Source: JAXMDC01 sp046349035 (lineage in GTDB: Bacteria; Pseudomonadota; Alphaproteobacteria; Rhizobiales; Kaistiaceae). From it: 64,000 nucleotides of DNA. Position numbers and translations under genes: made by a program. Of the stretch, positions 39,782 to 47,779 are shown piece after piece; within the stretch, counting starts at the first letter, position 1, and each line of letters begins with the position of its first letter. Location of the stretch: positions 310,001 through 374,000 of the forward strand of contig JAXMDC010000002.1 of assembly GCA_046349035.1 (NCBI GenBank), given 5' to 3'. A model generated the notes under the pieces. It saw only the letters and a list, made by a program, of their open reading frames with translations, was not told the DNA's origin and made no database searches.

Positions 39782-41107
39782 TCAAGCCTGCCGCGCCGCT
39801 TGGCGCGGCAGGCTTTTTCGTTTGGCGACAAGGCCGGCGAGGGCAAGCGCGGTGAAAACCGAGCCGGCGAGGAAGGTCGCCGAGGGGCCGAGGGCCCAAA
39901 GACCGCCGGCAAGAACGCTGGCCACAAGCAGCGCCGCACCGCTCGCGAGGTTGTAGACACCGAAAGCCGTGCCGCGCAGCTCGGCCGGCGCCGCATCGGC
40001 GACCATCGCGGCAAAAACGCCTTGCGTCAGGCCCATGTGGACGCCCCAAAGGACGATGCCAACCATCGCCGCCGCGAGTCCCGGGACGAGAGCCAAGACA
40101 AGGTCGGCGGCGATCAGCAGTGCAAATCCCGCAGCCAGCACAGGCGTCCGCTCAGCTCGGTCGGCAAGTTTGCCGGCCGGGTAGGACGTCGCCGCATAGG
40201 CAAGGTTCATGACGACAAGGACGAGCGGCGCCAATGCCGGGTCGAGCCCGTCGGCCTCCGCCTTGAGGATGAGGAACGCCTCGCTGAAGCGAGCGAGGGT
40301 AAACACACTGGCGAGCCCGACCACCCACCAGAAGGCGCTGCCGAGATGGCGAAGTTCGCGCCGGCTGAGCGGGGTCTTCGGCCGGGGTGCGGTCGCGGGC
40401 CGCTCCGGTTCCTCGACGACAAAGGCGATCAGCAGGAAAGAGAGCACCGCCGGTACCACTGCCACAGCGAAGACCAGGCGGTAGGAATCCGCGCTTGCCC
40501 ACATGATGAGGATCGCGAGCGCCGGCCCGAGGAAGGCACCTATCGTGTCCAGCGATTGGCGGAGGCCGAATGCGGCGCCGCGGAGCGCATCCGGGGTCAC
40601 GTCGGCGATGAGAGCGTCGCGCGGCGCACCGCGGATGCCCTTGCCGATGCGGTCGACGAAACGCGCGGCGACCACCCAGCCAATCGACTGCGCCAGCGGG
40701 AATACCGGCTTGGTGACGGCTGCCAGGCCGTAACCGAGCGCCGCAAGGATCTTACGCTTGCCGAGGCGGTCGGAGATCGCGCCGGAGAAGATCTTGACCA
40801 CCGACTGCGTCGCCTCGGCGACGCCTTCGATGATGCCGACGATAAAGGGCGAGGCGCCGAGAACGCTTACCAGATAGATCGGCAGGAGGCCGTGGATCAT
40901 CTCGGAGGAGATGTCCATCAGCATCGAGACGAAGCCGAGCGCCCAGACACTGGCGGGGAGGGCAGGGAGGCTCCGCGCCCGCAGCACCGCCGGCCGCGGG
41001 GCGGTTTCCGATGGGGGCTCGTCGGCCGGGATGGGAGGCAGAGGCGGAAAGGGCGGTGGAGGCGTCGTCACCTCCGCTCTAGTGGCGATGGCGGTCGGCG
41101 AAGACAA
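39782..41107 (-). CDS. MFS transporter (12-TM)
   Basis: A 441-residue integral membrane protein with a Pro-rich N-terminal extension (TTPPPPFPPLPPIPADEPPS). Hydrophobic helices run from LPASVWALGFVSMLMDISSE onwards. GAISDRLGKRKILAALGYGL is MFS motif A and RFVDRIGKGIRGAPRDALIA follows TM4. The D-RxGKGxRxxPRD pattern is typical of an MFS group often annotated as permeases of unknown substrate. TTG is the first in-frame start; a later GTG (about residue 13) is possible. The C-terminal codons double as a terminator for the cold-shock gene. Confidence 0.88.
   Translation of the reverse strand: MSSPTAIATRAEVTTPPPPFPPLPPIPADEPPSETAPRPAVLRARSLPALPASVWALGFVSMLMDISSEMIHGLLPIYLVSVLGASPFIVGIIEGVAEATQSVVKIFSGAISDRLGKRKILAALGYGLAAVTKPVFPLAQSIGWVVAARFVDRIGKGIRGAPRDALIADVTPDALRGAAFGLRQSLDTIGAFLGPALAILIMWASADSYRLVFAVAVVPAVLSFLLIAFVVEEPERPATAPRPKTPLSRRELRHLGSAFWWVVGLASVFTLARFSEAFLILKAEADGLDPALAPLVLVVMNLAYAATSYPAGKLADRAERTPVLAAGFALLIAADLVLALVPGLAAAMVGIVLWGVHMGLTQGVFAAMVADAAPAELRGTAFGVYNLASGAALLVASVLAGGLWALGPSATFLAGSVFTALALAGLVAKRKSLPRQAARQA
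39784..39818 (+). terminator. Rho-independent terminator of the cold-shock gene
   Basis: AAGCCTGCCGCGCC (39784-39797) pairs with GGCGCGGCAGGCTT (39802-39815) and is followed by TTTTT. It lies inside the 3' end of the convergent MFS gene, whose stop is at 39782-39784, so coding and terminating roles share DNA. Confidence 0.9.
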
Positions 41108-41171
41108 GGGCGCGGGGCCAATCGCCGCGCTGCGTGAAGAGGATCGAGTCCGGCCGTCGTGCGTCGGCCGG

Positions 41172-41205
41172 AAAAAAGAAGGCCCGCGGCGGAGCCACGG
41201 GCCTT
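41172..41205 (-). terminator. Rho-independent terminator, minus strand
   Basis: AAGGCCCG (41179-41186) pairs with CGGGCCTT (41198-41205). On the minus strand it is followed by CTTTTTT. It is about 310 bases beyond the VWA gene stop (41518), so it may end that transcript or an unannotated leftward RNA. Confidence 0.75.
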
Positions 41206-41517
41206 AGTTTGATGAGAGAGGCAACGGACGCTTTTACGCTCGGAGCCGGGCCAGCCGCCCGTCGGTGAATCGGCCAGTCATTGGCCGGCGACCGACACTT
41301 GGCGACTCAACGAGAAAATCAGCGGTTGCTCACGCGATCGCGGGAAGAAGCTTCGAGGGCGTGCCCGGTGCCGCAAAGGGGCCCCGGGTACGCCATCGAA
41401 CCGCCCCCCAAGAGCTGTGTCGAATCATAGCCCGAATGGGCGGTCCGGTTGGCTGCATTTCTGCAACACCAGCGGGAATTACTGCGCTGCTGGCTGGGCC
41501 CTCGACGCAGCGCCTGC
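41206..41517. other. Long 3' region of the DUF1194 gene, no gene seen
   Basis: Between the VWA-gene stop and the terminator at 41172-41205 there are about 310 bases with no supported CDS on either strand. A 15-codon minus-strand frame beginning MTGRFTDGRLARLRA exists without a ribosome binding site. The region could be a long 3' UTR or hold a small RNA. Confidence 0.4.
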
Positions 41518-42420
41518 CTAGGGTCGTGGCAACGGCACCGGCACGGTCGGCGCCGGCCCCCCGCCTCCGGCGGGCGGGCCGAAGTCCGGCGGCACGATCG
41601 GGAAGAACTGGAAGCCGCCGCCGCGCGAACGCTCGCCGGCCAGGCAGTCGGCCTTCGGCGGGCTTTGCGCCAGCGTCACGCCGCGCCCGGGAGGCGGCGG
41701 CAGGAAGGCGATCTCCTGGATCAGCTTGCGCCGGATCGCTACCGGGAAGTCGCGGATGGTGTTCACCGTGAACAGAAACGCGTTCGGTCCGCCGATGACG
41801 CAGTCGCGGTAGTACTGCTCGAGGTTCGGGATGTCGGCGCCTGGAATGACGCGCCCGGCATCGAACCGAATGGTGATCGGTAGCCCATTGATGGTGATGT
41901 TTTTCTTCACCACCTGGTCGCGGGTCGGCGCGACGTAGGGGCCATTGTTGTTCGGGCCGTCGCCGGAGACGTCGATGGCACGCCGCGTCGCGCGAAAACC
42001 GCTGTCGTCGAGGAGCTGGGCGGCAAAAAGGAGGGCGCTGGAGATTGAAGTCGAGCGGGCGCGGTTGATCGGCGCCTCGGCGAGACGGTCGGCGAAAGCG
42101 ACCGAGGCGGCGGCGCCGTCGATCACCGTCCACGGCATCACCTGGTACTGGATCCAGGGGTCGGACCACTCGACATAGGTGACGGCAATGCGGCCGAGAA
42201 GGCCGTCGCGGATCGCCGAGATCACCTCAGGATGGCGGAAGGCCTGCACATAGCCGTCGCGCTGGGTCTTCTGCTCGTCGAAGTCCATCGAGCCGGAAAT
42301 GTCGACGAGGAGGACGAGGGCGAGATCGACATCGCCGCCTGCCGCCGCCGCTGGCAGCGGGCCGCAGCCAAGCGCGACGAGGACCGCCGCCAGTGCCCAG
42401 AGCCTCCGGATCGATGCCAT
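41518..42420 (-). CDS. Exported DUF1194 von Willebrand A-domain protein
   Basis: A 300-residue protein with a signal peptide (LWALAAVLVALGCGPLPAAA). The VWA MIDAS is VDLALVLLVDISGSMDFDEQ, followed by RDGYVQAFRHPEVISAIRDG and AIDVSGDGPNNNG, all diagnostic of DUF1194. The MIDAS DxSxS and the later Thr/Asp residues appear intact, so metal-dependent ligand or protein binding is expected. A paralog lies at 62839-63669. GAGGAGG precedes the ATG. The function of DUF1194 is unknown; a role in envelope assembly is a guess. Confidence 0.92.
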   Translation of the reverse strand: MASIRRLWALAAVLVALGCGPLPAAAAGGDVDLALVLLVDISGSMDFDEQKTQRDGYVQAFRHPEVISAIRDGLLGRIAVTYVEWSDPWIQYQVMPWTVIDGAAASVAFADRLAEAPINRARSTSISSALLFAAQLLDDSGFRATRRAIDVSGDGPNNNGPYVAPTRDQVVKKNITINGLPITIRFDAGRVIPGADIPNLEQYYRDCVIGGPNAFLFTVNTIRDFPVAIRRKLIQEIAFLPPPPGRGVTLAQSPPKADCLAGERSRGGGFQFFPIVPPDFGPPAGGGGPAPTVPVPLPRP

Positions 42421-42599
42421 GACGGACGCCTCCTCACCGCACGAAACGACGGGTTCGCTAGCCTAGCTCGCCGCCGTTCTTACGCAAAGCGCGGCGCGCC
42501 GGGGCGCGGACGGGCTCTGTCTACCGTGCTAAGCGTGAAACGGCGAAGGCCACAAGTCGCAGCGGCGCCGCCCCCGACGACTAATAAGGAACGATTGCC

Positions 42600-42989
42600 A
42601 TGAAGCTGCACGGTGTCCGTCACCGCCTCGATGCCCAGAAGGCCGACCTTTCCGGGTCGCGCTTCGACGACGTGAACCTTTCAGGGGCGAGCGTCGAGAA
42701 CGTCAACCTCTCCGGTTGGACGGTGCACAACGCCAACTTCTCGGGCGGCACCTTTCAGGAGGTGAACTTCTCCGGCGCGAGCTTCACCGACATGAACATG
42801 TCGGGCTGGCGGGTGAACGACGTCAATCTCGCCGGTCTCAGGATCGTCAAAGCCAACCTCGCCGGCGCCGCGATCAGCGGCGCGCGGATGGACGGGATGA
42901 CGATCGACGGCATCCTGGTCAGCGATCTCGTGGCTGCCTATCGCGCCCTCAACGCCGGCGCGACCGCCCCGCCCGCCGCAGCGGACTGA
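42600..42989 (+). CDS. Pentapeptide-repeat protein
   Basis: A 129-residue protein made largely of pentapeptide repeats (ADLSGSRFDDVNLSGASVEN, VNLSGWTVHNANFSGGTFQE, ANLAGAAISGARM), forming a right-handed quadrilateral beta-helix. No signal peptide, so cytoplasmic. About 15 repeats are seen. Such proteins can mimic DNA and shield gyrase (Qnr/MfpA type) or act as scaffolds; no evidence selects one here. AAGGA precedes the ATG. It is divergent from the VWA gene. Confidence 0.88.
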   Translation: MKLHGVRHRLDAQKADLSGSRFDDVNLSGASVENVNLSGWTVHNANFSGGTFQEVNFSGASFTDMNMSGWRVNDVNLAGLRIVKANLAGAAISGARMDGMTIDGILVSDLVAAYRALNAGATAPPAAAD

Positions 42990-43014
42990 AGCGGTCGCGA
43001 TCCGACAACGGTGG

Positions 43015-43263
43015 TCAGTGCGCGTGTCCGATCTTGCGGATATGCGCGCCCGAGAGCGGCCCGCCGAGGAGCGGGCTGAGGAGGCAGACGTCGAAGACGC
43101 CGGCCGCGAGCGGCACCAAGCCGACGGCGACGAGGGCAAGGCCCCAGCCGGTGTCGCGGAAGGCGGCGCCGACGGCAATGAGGGCAATGCCGGCGAGAGC
43201 ACGCAGAACGCGGCCGCTCATGCTGGCGAGGAATTGGGCGAAGCCGGTTTCAGCAAAGCGCAT
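43015..43263 (-). CDS. Small DUF2892-type membrane protein
   Basis: An 82-residue protein from the ATG at 43263 (AAAGGAG upstream). Two hydrophobic helices (LRALAGIALIAVGAAF and LVAVGLVPLAAGVFDVCLL) and a Cys in the second match DUF2892/YgaP C-terminal membrane proteins. Its first residues MRFAETGFAQFLASMSGRVL are amphipathic. It may associate with rhodanese or sulfur relay enzymes, although none lies nearby. Confidence 0.7.
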   Translation of the reverse strand: MRFAETGFAQFLASMSGRVLRALAGIALIAVGAAFRDTGWGLALVAVGLVPLAAGVFDVCLLSPLLGGPLSGAHIRKIGHAH

Positions 43264-43520
43264 GGCGTGTCTCCTTTGCGCGGGCTGTCGAAGAAACCGG
43301 CAAGCTGCCACAGAAGCGGCGCGAACGCTTTGATTTCGATCAGTTAGCGAGCGGGGGCGGTGGGGGACGACCGCCATCGGCAGCGAGCACGAAGCGCCCC
43401 AAGATCGCCGGGCATCACGCTGGTAAGTCGTAGTCGTTGGCAAGCAAGCGTCGCCAACTTACACTTGCGGACGCACAATTCCCACCGCAATTGAAATGGT
43501 AGACGAACAAAGGCAGGTCA

Positions 43521-45296
43521 ATGGGTAAGTTATCTGATTATCGACCGCTCGAAAAACTCGTGCTCCCGGGCTTAGGAGAGCTTGACTGCAGTGGGTTGGT
43601 TCTGATCGTCGGACCGAATTCGTCCGGTAAATCCCAATTGTTGCGCGACGTCTACGCCGCGCTAAGTGGCGAAGCTCGAGAGTTCACGGTGGCAACGGAC
43701 ATCGCACTGAGGAGACCCGCCAGCGCTAAGTGGTTGGTAGATGCGCTAGAGGAAGAGGGTTATGTCAAACAAGTTACGGACGCGAACCAAGACGTGCAGC
43801 TGCGGCCAACTACGACCTACGTCGGGATAAATTCCGCTATCCCACAGATTTCACGGCGCAATGCTGATGAGCTATACGCTGCATTCAGTTCCGCCGGAAG
43901 TCGTCGCGTCCCCAACGCTTTTGCATTTCACTTCATAAGAATGCTGGTAAGTCCTCTTTTTCTCGACCGCAGACTAAACTCGCTCAGTGACTCAAATCTT
44001 ATCGACTTCGTAAACCAGCCACCGCAAAGTGACTTCCACGCGCTGCACATGAACGATCGGGCTAAAGAATATCTTGAAAGCGAAATCAAGGCGTCATTTG
44101 GCACTCCGATCTGGTTAGATGCCTCGAACGGTGCTCGACTTACCATTCTTGTCAGCGACGGTGCCGAGAGTCCCGAGCCGCGCGATCGACTGTCACCCTC
44201 GAAGATGGCGACGTTTCGGTCAATCGAGAGAGAGGGTGACGGGCTGCGATCGTACGTGGCAATTTGCATCGCCGTGTTGCTTGGCAGAAGGCCCGTTAGC
44301 CTCATAGACGAACCTGAGATGTGCCTGCACCCCCCTCAGGCGTATAGGCTAGGTCAATTCATTGGTCGCCACACCGAGTCGGACTCGAATGTTACTCTTG
44401 TGGCAACGCATAGCAGCCACGTTCTTCGAGGCATACTGCAGTCATCTGATAATATGAAGATCGTTCGGTTGACGCGTAAGAATAAGAAGTTCTCTGCAAG
44501 TATTGTTCAAACAAGCGCTCTGCGCGAGGCCCTGGCCAAGCCCTCAGTTCGCGCGGAGTCGGTGCTCGACGGGGTGTTTGCGCAAGGCGTTGTAATCGTG
44601 GAGGCCGACACTGACCGTGTGGTGTATCAGACTGCGCTGGAAAGCATTCCCGGGCAGGGGCAAATCGATTTGCATTTCACGTCAGTGGGGGGCAAGGGCG
44701 GCATTGCGTCGGCTGCCGGGTTCTATCGACGGCTTGGCATCCCGTTTGCGATTCTTGCGGACCTAGACGTGATCGCAGATTTAGGGGAGCTGAAGCGAAT
44801 TCTAGAGGCGGCCGGGCGGACGGACAGTGCCGCATCGCTGCTGGAGCTTGCGAGCTCGGTTGCTGAACGGATCAAAGAGATGTCACCGAAGGTGGATGAA
44901 ACAGCGTTCGGCATCAGGCTGAATAGCATAGCGGCGATGCCGAGGGTGTGGTCAAATGGTGACGATTTTGCCATAAGGCGCGAGCTTCGCGAGCTCTCCG
45001 CCGACCTGAATCAAATGCGGCGCCTCAAGAGGGGTGGGGTTCGTGAGCTGCCACCCGACATAGCCACCGAAGTAGGGCAGTTGTTGGATAGGTTGCGAGA
45101 GGTTGGCGTGTTCTTGGTTCCGGTTGGCGAACTGGAAGAGTGGGTTTTGGGTCGGCACATTGGGATAACGCGAGACAAGGGCGCGTGGGCAAATGAAGCA
45201 GCACTCGCGCTTAAGCAGGGCAAAGCTGAGGCGGGCGAGATCTTGGACTTCGTGAAGTTAGTGGCGACCTATCTCAGGGAGCGCGTTTTCGCATAG
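43521..45296 (+). CDS. OLD-family ATPase/TOPRIM nuclease-like protein, likely acquired
   Basis: A 591-residue protein. Walker A LVLIVGPNSSGKSQLL is at residues 27-42, Walker B is SLIDEPEMCLHPP, and ATHSSHVLRG follows as the H-loop. The C-terminal half has a TOPRIM-type core: VVIVEADTDRVVYQ (Glu), then GGKGGI, then AILADLDVIADL (DxD). This ABC-ATPase plus TOPRIM design is OLD/RecF-like; OLD nucleases defend against phage. The DNA is clearly more A+T-rich than its surroundings and codon use differs, so horizontal gain is likely. A standalone OLD is known; no partner gene (GajB, helicase) is adjacent. Confidence 0.85.
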   Translation: MGKLSDYRPLEKLVLPGLGELDCSGLVLIVGPNSSGKSQLLRDVYAALSGEAREFTVATDIALRRPASAKWLVDALEEEGYVKQVTDANQDVQLRPTTTYVGINSAIPQISRRNADELYAAFSSAGSRRVPNAFAFHFIRMLVSPLFLDRRLNSLSDSNLIDFVNQPPQSDFHALHMNDRAKEYLESEIKASFGTPIWLDASNGARLTILVSDGAESPEPRDRLSPSKMATFRSIEREGDGLRSYVAICIAVLLGRRPVSLIDEPEMCLHPPQAYRLGQFIGRHTESDSNVTLVATHSSHVLRGILQSSDNMKIVRLTRKNKKFSASIVQTSALREALAKPSVRAESVLDGVFAQGVVIVEADTDRVVYQTALESIPGQGQIDLHFTSVGGKGGIASAAGFYRRLGIPFAILADLDVIADLGELKRILEAAGRTDSAASLLELASSVAERIKEMSPKVDETAFGIRLNSIAAMPRVWSNGDDFAIRRELRELSADLNQMRRLKRGGVRELPPDIATEVGQLLDRLREVGVFLVPVGELEEWVLGRHIGITRDKGAWANEAALALKQGKAEAGEILDFVKLVATYLRERVFA

Positions 45297-45319
45297 GATT
45301 TCAAGCGCCGCAACACAGA

Positions 45320-45790
45320 CTAGGTCGGCAACGACCCGCGCCGTGGCGCCAGGTTGGCAACGCAGGCGTCGGGGCCGGGATCGTGACCCGCCGCCGCCTT
45401 CTCCAGGCGTGCGAGGTGATAGCTCCATCCTGTCTCATGCTCCTCGCGCCGCGACGTGGCTATGTCGAAATGCGTCAGGCGTAGAAGTGTGCCGCCGTCT
45501 TGGGCGATCAGATCGATCTCTACGCGCGAGGATCCTTCCCGCATGGGGTGATCCGGGGGTTCTCGCCAGCCCCACGTGAACACGATTCGCTTGGGGAACG
45601 AGACCTCGAGATACTCGCCGGCAATGATCTCGCGCCCGTTGGGATCGACTTGGAAGCGGCCGCGCGGCCGCGCATCGATTCGCACGGCGACCCCCATCCA
45701 GCGCAGGTATTTCTCCGGATCGGTGAAATAGGGAAACACCTCCTCGGGCGGCGCGGCGATGAACACCTCCTTGTAGAGCGGCTCGCTCAT
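45320..45790 (-). CDS. SRPBCC (AHSA1-type) domain protein
   Basis: A 156-residue single-domain protein. EPLYKEVFIAAPPEEVFPYF, then DPEKYLRWMGVAVRIDARPR and LRLTHFDIATSRREEHETGW, is the AHSA1 pattern, including the ligand cavity strands. The ATG overlaps the stop of the upstream arsR by four bases, the same design as at 1-744 and 10794-11671. It follows the OLD-type gene tail-to-tail with a 23-base gap. Confidence 0.9.
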   Translation of the reverse strand: MSEPLYKEVFIAAPPEEVFPYFTDPEKYLRWMGVAVRIDARPRGRFQVDPNGREIIAGEYLEVSFPKRIVFTWGWREPPDHPMREGSSRVEIDLIAQDGGTLLRLTHFDIATSRREEHETGWSYHLARLEKAAAGHDPGPDACVANLAPRRGSLPT

Positions 45791-46125
45791 GGCGATTTCC
45801 GCCCGCCGTCCTCGACCGCGCGCTTCAGCGCGACCAGCCGGTCGTCCCAGAAAGCGTCGAGGAACGAGCGCAGCTCGTCGAACGCCGCGGTGTTCGCCTT
45901 GTAGAGGCGGCGTGTGCCGGCCCGCCGAAGGTCGACCAGCCCGGCTTCCGCAAGGAGCCGCAGGTTCTGCGAAACCGCCTGGCGCGTGGTGGCAAAGTGC
46001 CCGGCGATCTCGCCGGCGGGGAGCTCGCGGCTGCGCACAAGACGCAGAATCGCGATGCGCTGCGGGTCGGCCAGCGCCCGCAGCATCTCGGGCGCGCGCC
46101 GCGCCCTGACCGTCGATCGCCTCAT
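45787..46125 (-). CDS. ArsR-family repressor of the SRPBCC-linked type
   Basis: A 112-residue protein from the ATG at 46125 (GGAGGA directly upstream). The motif APEMLRALADPQRIAILRLV and HTH ATTRQAVSQNLRLLAEAGLV are clear. The longer open frame to 46239 is rejected because the extra residues cross the operator region and are not conserved-looking. No Cys metal site. It is divergent from an ABM-domain gene at 46241 and the shared gap has nested dyads at 46142-46180, so both sides are probably regulated. Confidence 0.9.
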   Translation of the reverse strand: MRRSTVRARRAPEMLRALADPQRIAILRLVRSRELPAGEIAGHFATTRQAVSQNLRLLAEAGLVDLRRAGTRRLYKANTAAFDELRSFLDAFWDDRLVALKRAVEDGGRKSP

Positions 46126-46141
46126 GGTCCTCCGCCCAAAT

Positions 46142-46180
46142 GCAAGCGATATATTGCGCAATGGATCGCTTGCGCAATAT
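46142..46180. promoter_or_regulatory. Nested dyads between arsR and the ABM gene
   Basis: GCAAGCGAT (46142-46150) is inverted to ATCGCTTGC (46165-46173), and ATATTGCGCAA (46151-46161) is inverted to TTGCGCAATAT (46170-46180). Two overlapping palindromes are expected of a dimeric repressor bound to a divergent promoter. The repressor is inferred to be the ArsR at 45787. Confidence 0.65.
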
Positions 46181-46240
46181 GCTCCCCTTTCCTGTTCATC
46201 CAGTCGCGTCGACATTGATGCACTGCCGGGGAGGCGCACC

Positions 46241-46549
46241 GTGCCTATTCAGACTGTTGCCGAATACCGCGTGAAGAAATCAGGCGTCGAGAAGGTCAAG
46301 CGCGCTATCGCGGACTTTCTTCCCTACATCAGGGCCGAGGAGCCAGGGACCCGCGTCTATGCAGCCTGGCAAGCAATCGACGACCCCACGCGCTTCGTCC
46401 ATTTCTTCATTTTCGAGGATGAAGCCGCGGTCGCGGCACATGCCAACTCCGCGGCGGTCAAGCGCTTCGAGGCCGCCTACCGACCGGAGCTCGAGGGCGG
46501 TCCGGTGGTGTTCACCGATTTCGTGAATGTCGGTTCAAAGCCCGAGTGA
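46241..46549 (+). CDS. ABM-domain (antibiotic biosynthesis monooxygenase-like) protein
   Basis: A 102-residue protein from a GTG with GGGGAGG six bases upstream. IQTVAEYRVKKSGVEKVKRA, then FLPYIRAEEPGTRVYAAWQA and TRFVHFFIFEDEAAVAAHAN, is the dimeric alpha+beta-barrel ABM fold. Members oxidise quinols or degrade haem, but many are uncharacterised. It is divergent from the ArsR/SRPBCC operon, suggesting co-regulation of a small-molecule response. Confidence 0.85.
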   Translation: MPIQTVAEYRVKKSGVEKVKRAIADFLPYIRAEEPGTRVYAAWQAIDDPTRFVHFFIFEDEAAVAAHANSAAVKRFEAAYRPELEGGPVVFTDFVNVGSKPE

Positions 46550-46633
46550 AGCGCGGCGACCTGAGGCGCCGGTGGCTCCGTCGGTTTGGCGCAACACTCG
46601 AGTGTGTACCAAGCCGTAACGCCGCCTGCCGCC

Positions 46634-47134
46634 CTATGGCCGCTCGACGAAAATCCCCGCAGCGGCGCGGAACTCCGGCGGCATTTGGAACGTCCCCTTC
46701 CAGAGACCGAGCTTGTTGTCCTTGGCGTAGGCCTGATCGGCGACGTAGTCCTTGGACTCGTTCACCTTCGCCACCGCCCAGCCCTGGCTGACCATCTCTT
46801 TGTTGACGTTGAGGACGCCGACGAAGCAGGTGCCGAGAACGCGGCCGAAGACGTCGGGGTCGCCGACTTGCTCGCAGCGCACCGTGGGCGCGCTCTTGAC
46901 GATCTTGTTCAGCGCCGCCATCGCGTCGTCCCAGCACGCCCAGTCCGCGCCATTCATCTTGCAGGTCTGCTTGCGCTCGACTGACTCGATGGCCCACAGC
47001 AGCACCCGCTTGCCGCCGATCTGGATGACGTCGGAATCGACGGCGGTAGCCGCGCCGCTAACTTCGGCCGCCGCGAGCGGACCGGCGAAAAGGAGCAGCG
47101 GCAGTAGCGCCAAGACAGTGCGAGCGGTCCGCAT
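46634..47134 (-). CDS. Secreted thermonuclease (SNase)-fold protein
   Basis: A 166-residue protein with a signal peptide (TVLALLPLLLFAGPLAAAE). The SNase core is seen in SGAATAVDSDVIQIGGKRVL, then LLWAIESVERKQ and VFGRVLGTCFVG. The Arg/Glu positions (IESVE, GRVLG) match catalytic residues loosely; several usual Asp residues are changed, so activity is uncertain. Four Cys suggest disulfides in the periplasm. It starts three bases after the cytochrome c stop and is co-transcribed with it. Confidence 0.8.
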   Translation of the reverse strand: MRTARTVLALLPLLLFAGPLAAAEVSGAATAVDSDVIQIGGKRVLLWAIESVERKQTCKMNGADWACWDDAMAALNKIVKSAPTVRCEQVGDPDVFGRVLGTCFVGVLNVNKEMVSQGWAVAKVNESKDYVADQAYAKDNKLGLWKGTFQMPPEFRAAAGIFVERP

Positions 47135-47137
47135 GGC

Positions 47138-47704
47138 TCAGCGCACCGCCGCCAGGCGTGTTGCCCCGGGAAGCTCGATCGCTGCCGTGCCCTTCTTCGG
47201 CAGGCCCTTGCACTCGTCCGGCGTGCCGCCGAAATAGGCCGAGCATTCCTCGAAGGTCACCTTGCCGGCATCCTTCAGTTTCTGCGCGACGAAGTCGGCG
47301 ACCGCTTCGACCTCGTAAATCTGCAGGCCGGCGGGCGGGTCGTTCGGAACGTCCTTGCCGAGTTCGGCCGCCGTGAGGCCGTAGCAGCGCTTGTCGGTGT
47401 AAGCGAACTTGTCGAAATGCGGCATCGCCGTGCCAGGGCGCCCGCACTTGATCGTCTCGTAGATCTGGTCGCGCGTCAGCTTGGTCTCGCGAAGCGATGG
47501 CGCCTTGCCTTCGGAGTGCGCGTCGCCATGCCCGTCGCCGGCCCAGCCGTGGCAGAAGGCGCACTGGCCCTTATCCTTCCAGATGCGGAGGCCCTGCGCG
47601 GCGCTGTCCTGCGCCAGGGCGGGCTGCCCGAACAAGGCCAGTCCGAGGCCGGCGGCGAGGGCCGCGACAGCGCTCTTGGCGGTCGATTTCCTGGCGGCGA
47701 TCAT
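47138..47704 (-). CDS. Exported c-type cytochrome
   Basis: A 188-residue protein from the ATG at 47704 (GGGAG upstream). A signal peptide (SAVAALAAGLGLALFGQPAL) precedes a haem c motif, GQCAFCHGWAGDGHGDAHSE, and a distal Met ligand is likely in GTAMPHFDKF. Further Cys pairs (KRCYG, FEECSAYF, DECKG) occur after the haem domain, which is longer than a minimal class I cytochrome. It could take electrons from the PQQ dehydrogenase 2 kb to the right, though the two are not co-transcribed. It is the first gene of a run with the thermonuclease-fold protein. Confidence 0.88.
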   Translation of the reverse strand: MIAARKSTAKSAVAALAAGLGLALFGQPALAQDSAAQGLRIWKDKGQCAFCHGWAGDGHGDAHSEGKAPSLRETKLTRDQIYETIKCGRPGTAMPHFDKFAYTDKRCYGLTAAELGKDVPNDPPAGLQIYEVEAVADFVAQKLKDAGKVTFEECSAYFGGTPDECKGLPKKGTAAIELPGATRLAAVR

Positions 47705-47779
47705 AGTTGGCTCCCGAAAAACCTTAACCGTTTGCATGGGCCGAGTTTCACGCCGCGCTTGCCGTTCGGTCAAGGCCAC

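Noticed and set aside
41265..41771. 168-codon rightward frame overlapping the DUF1194 end
   Set aside because: Mostly antisense to the VWA gene and Arg/Ala/Pro-biased; no start signal.
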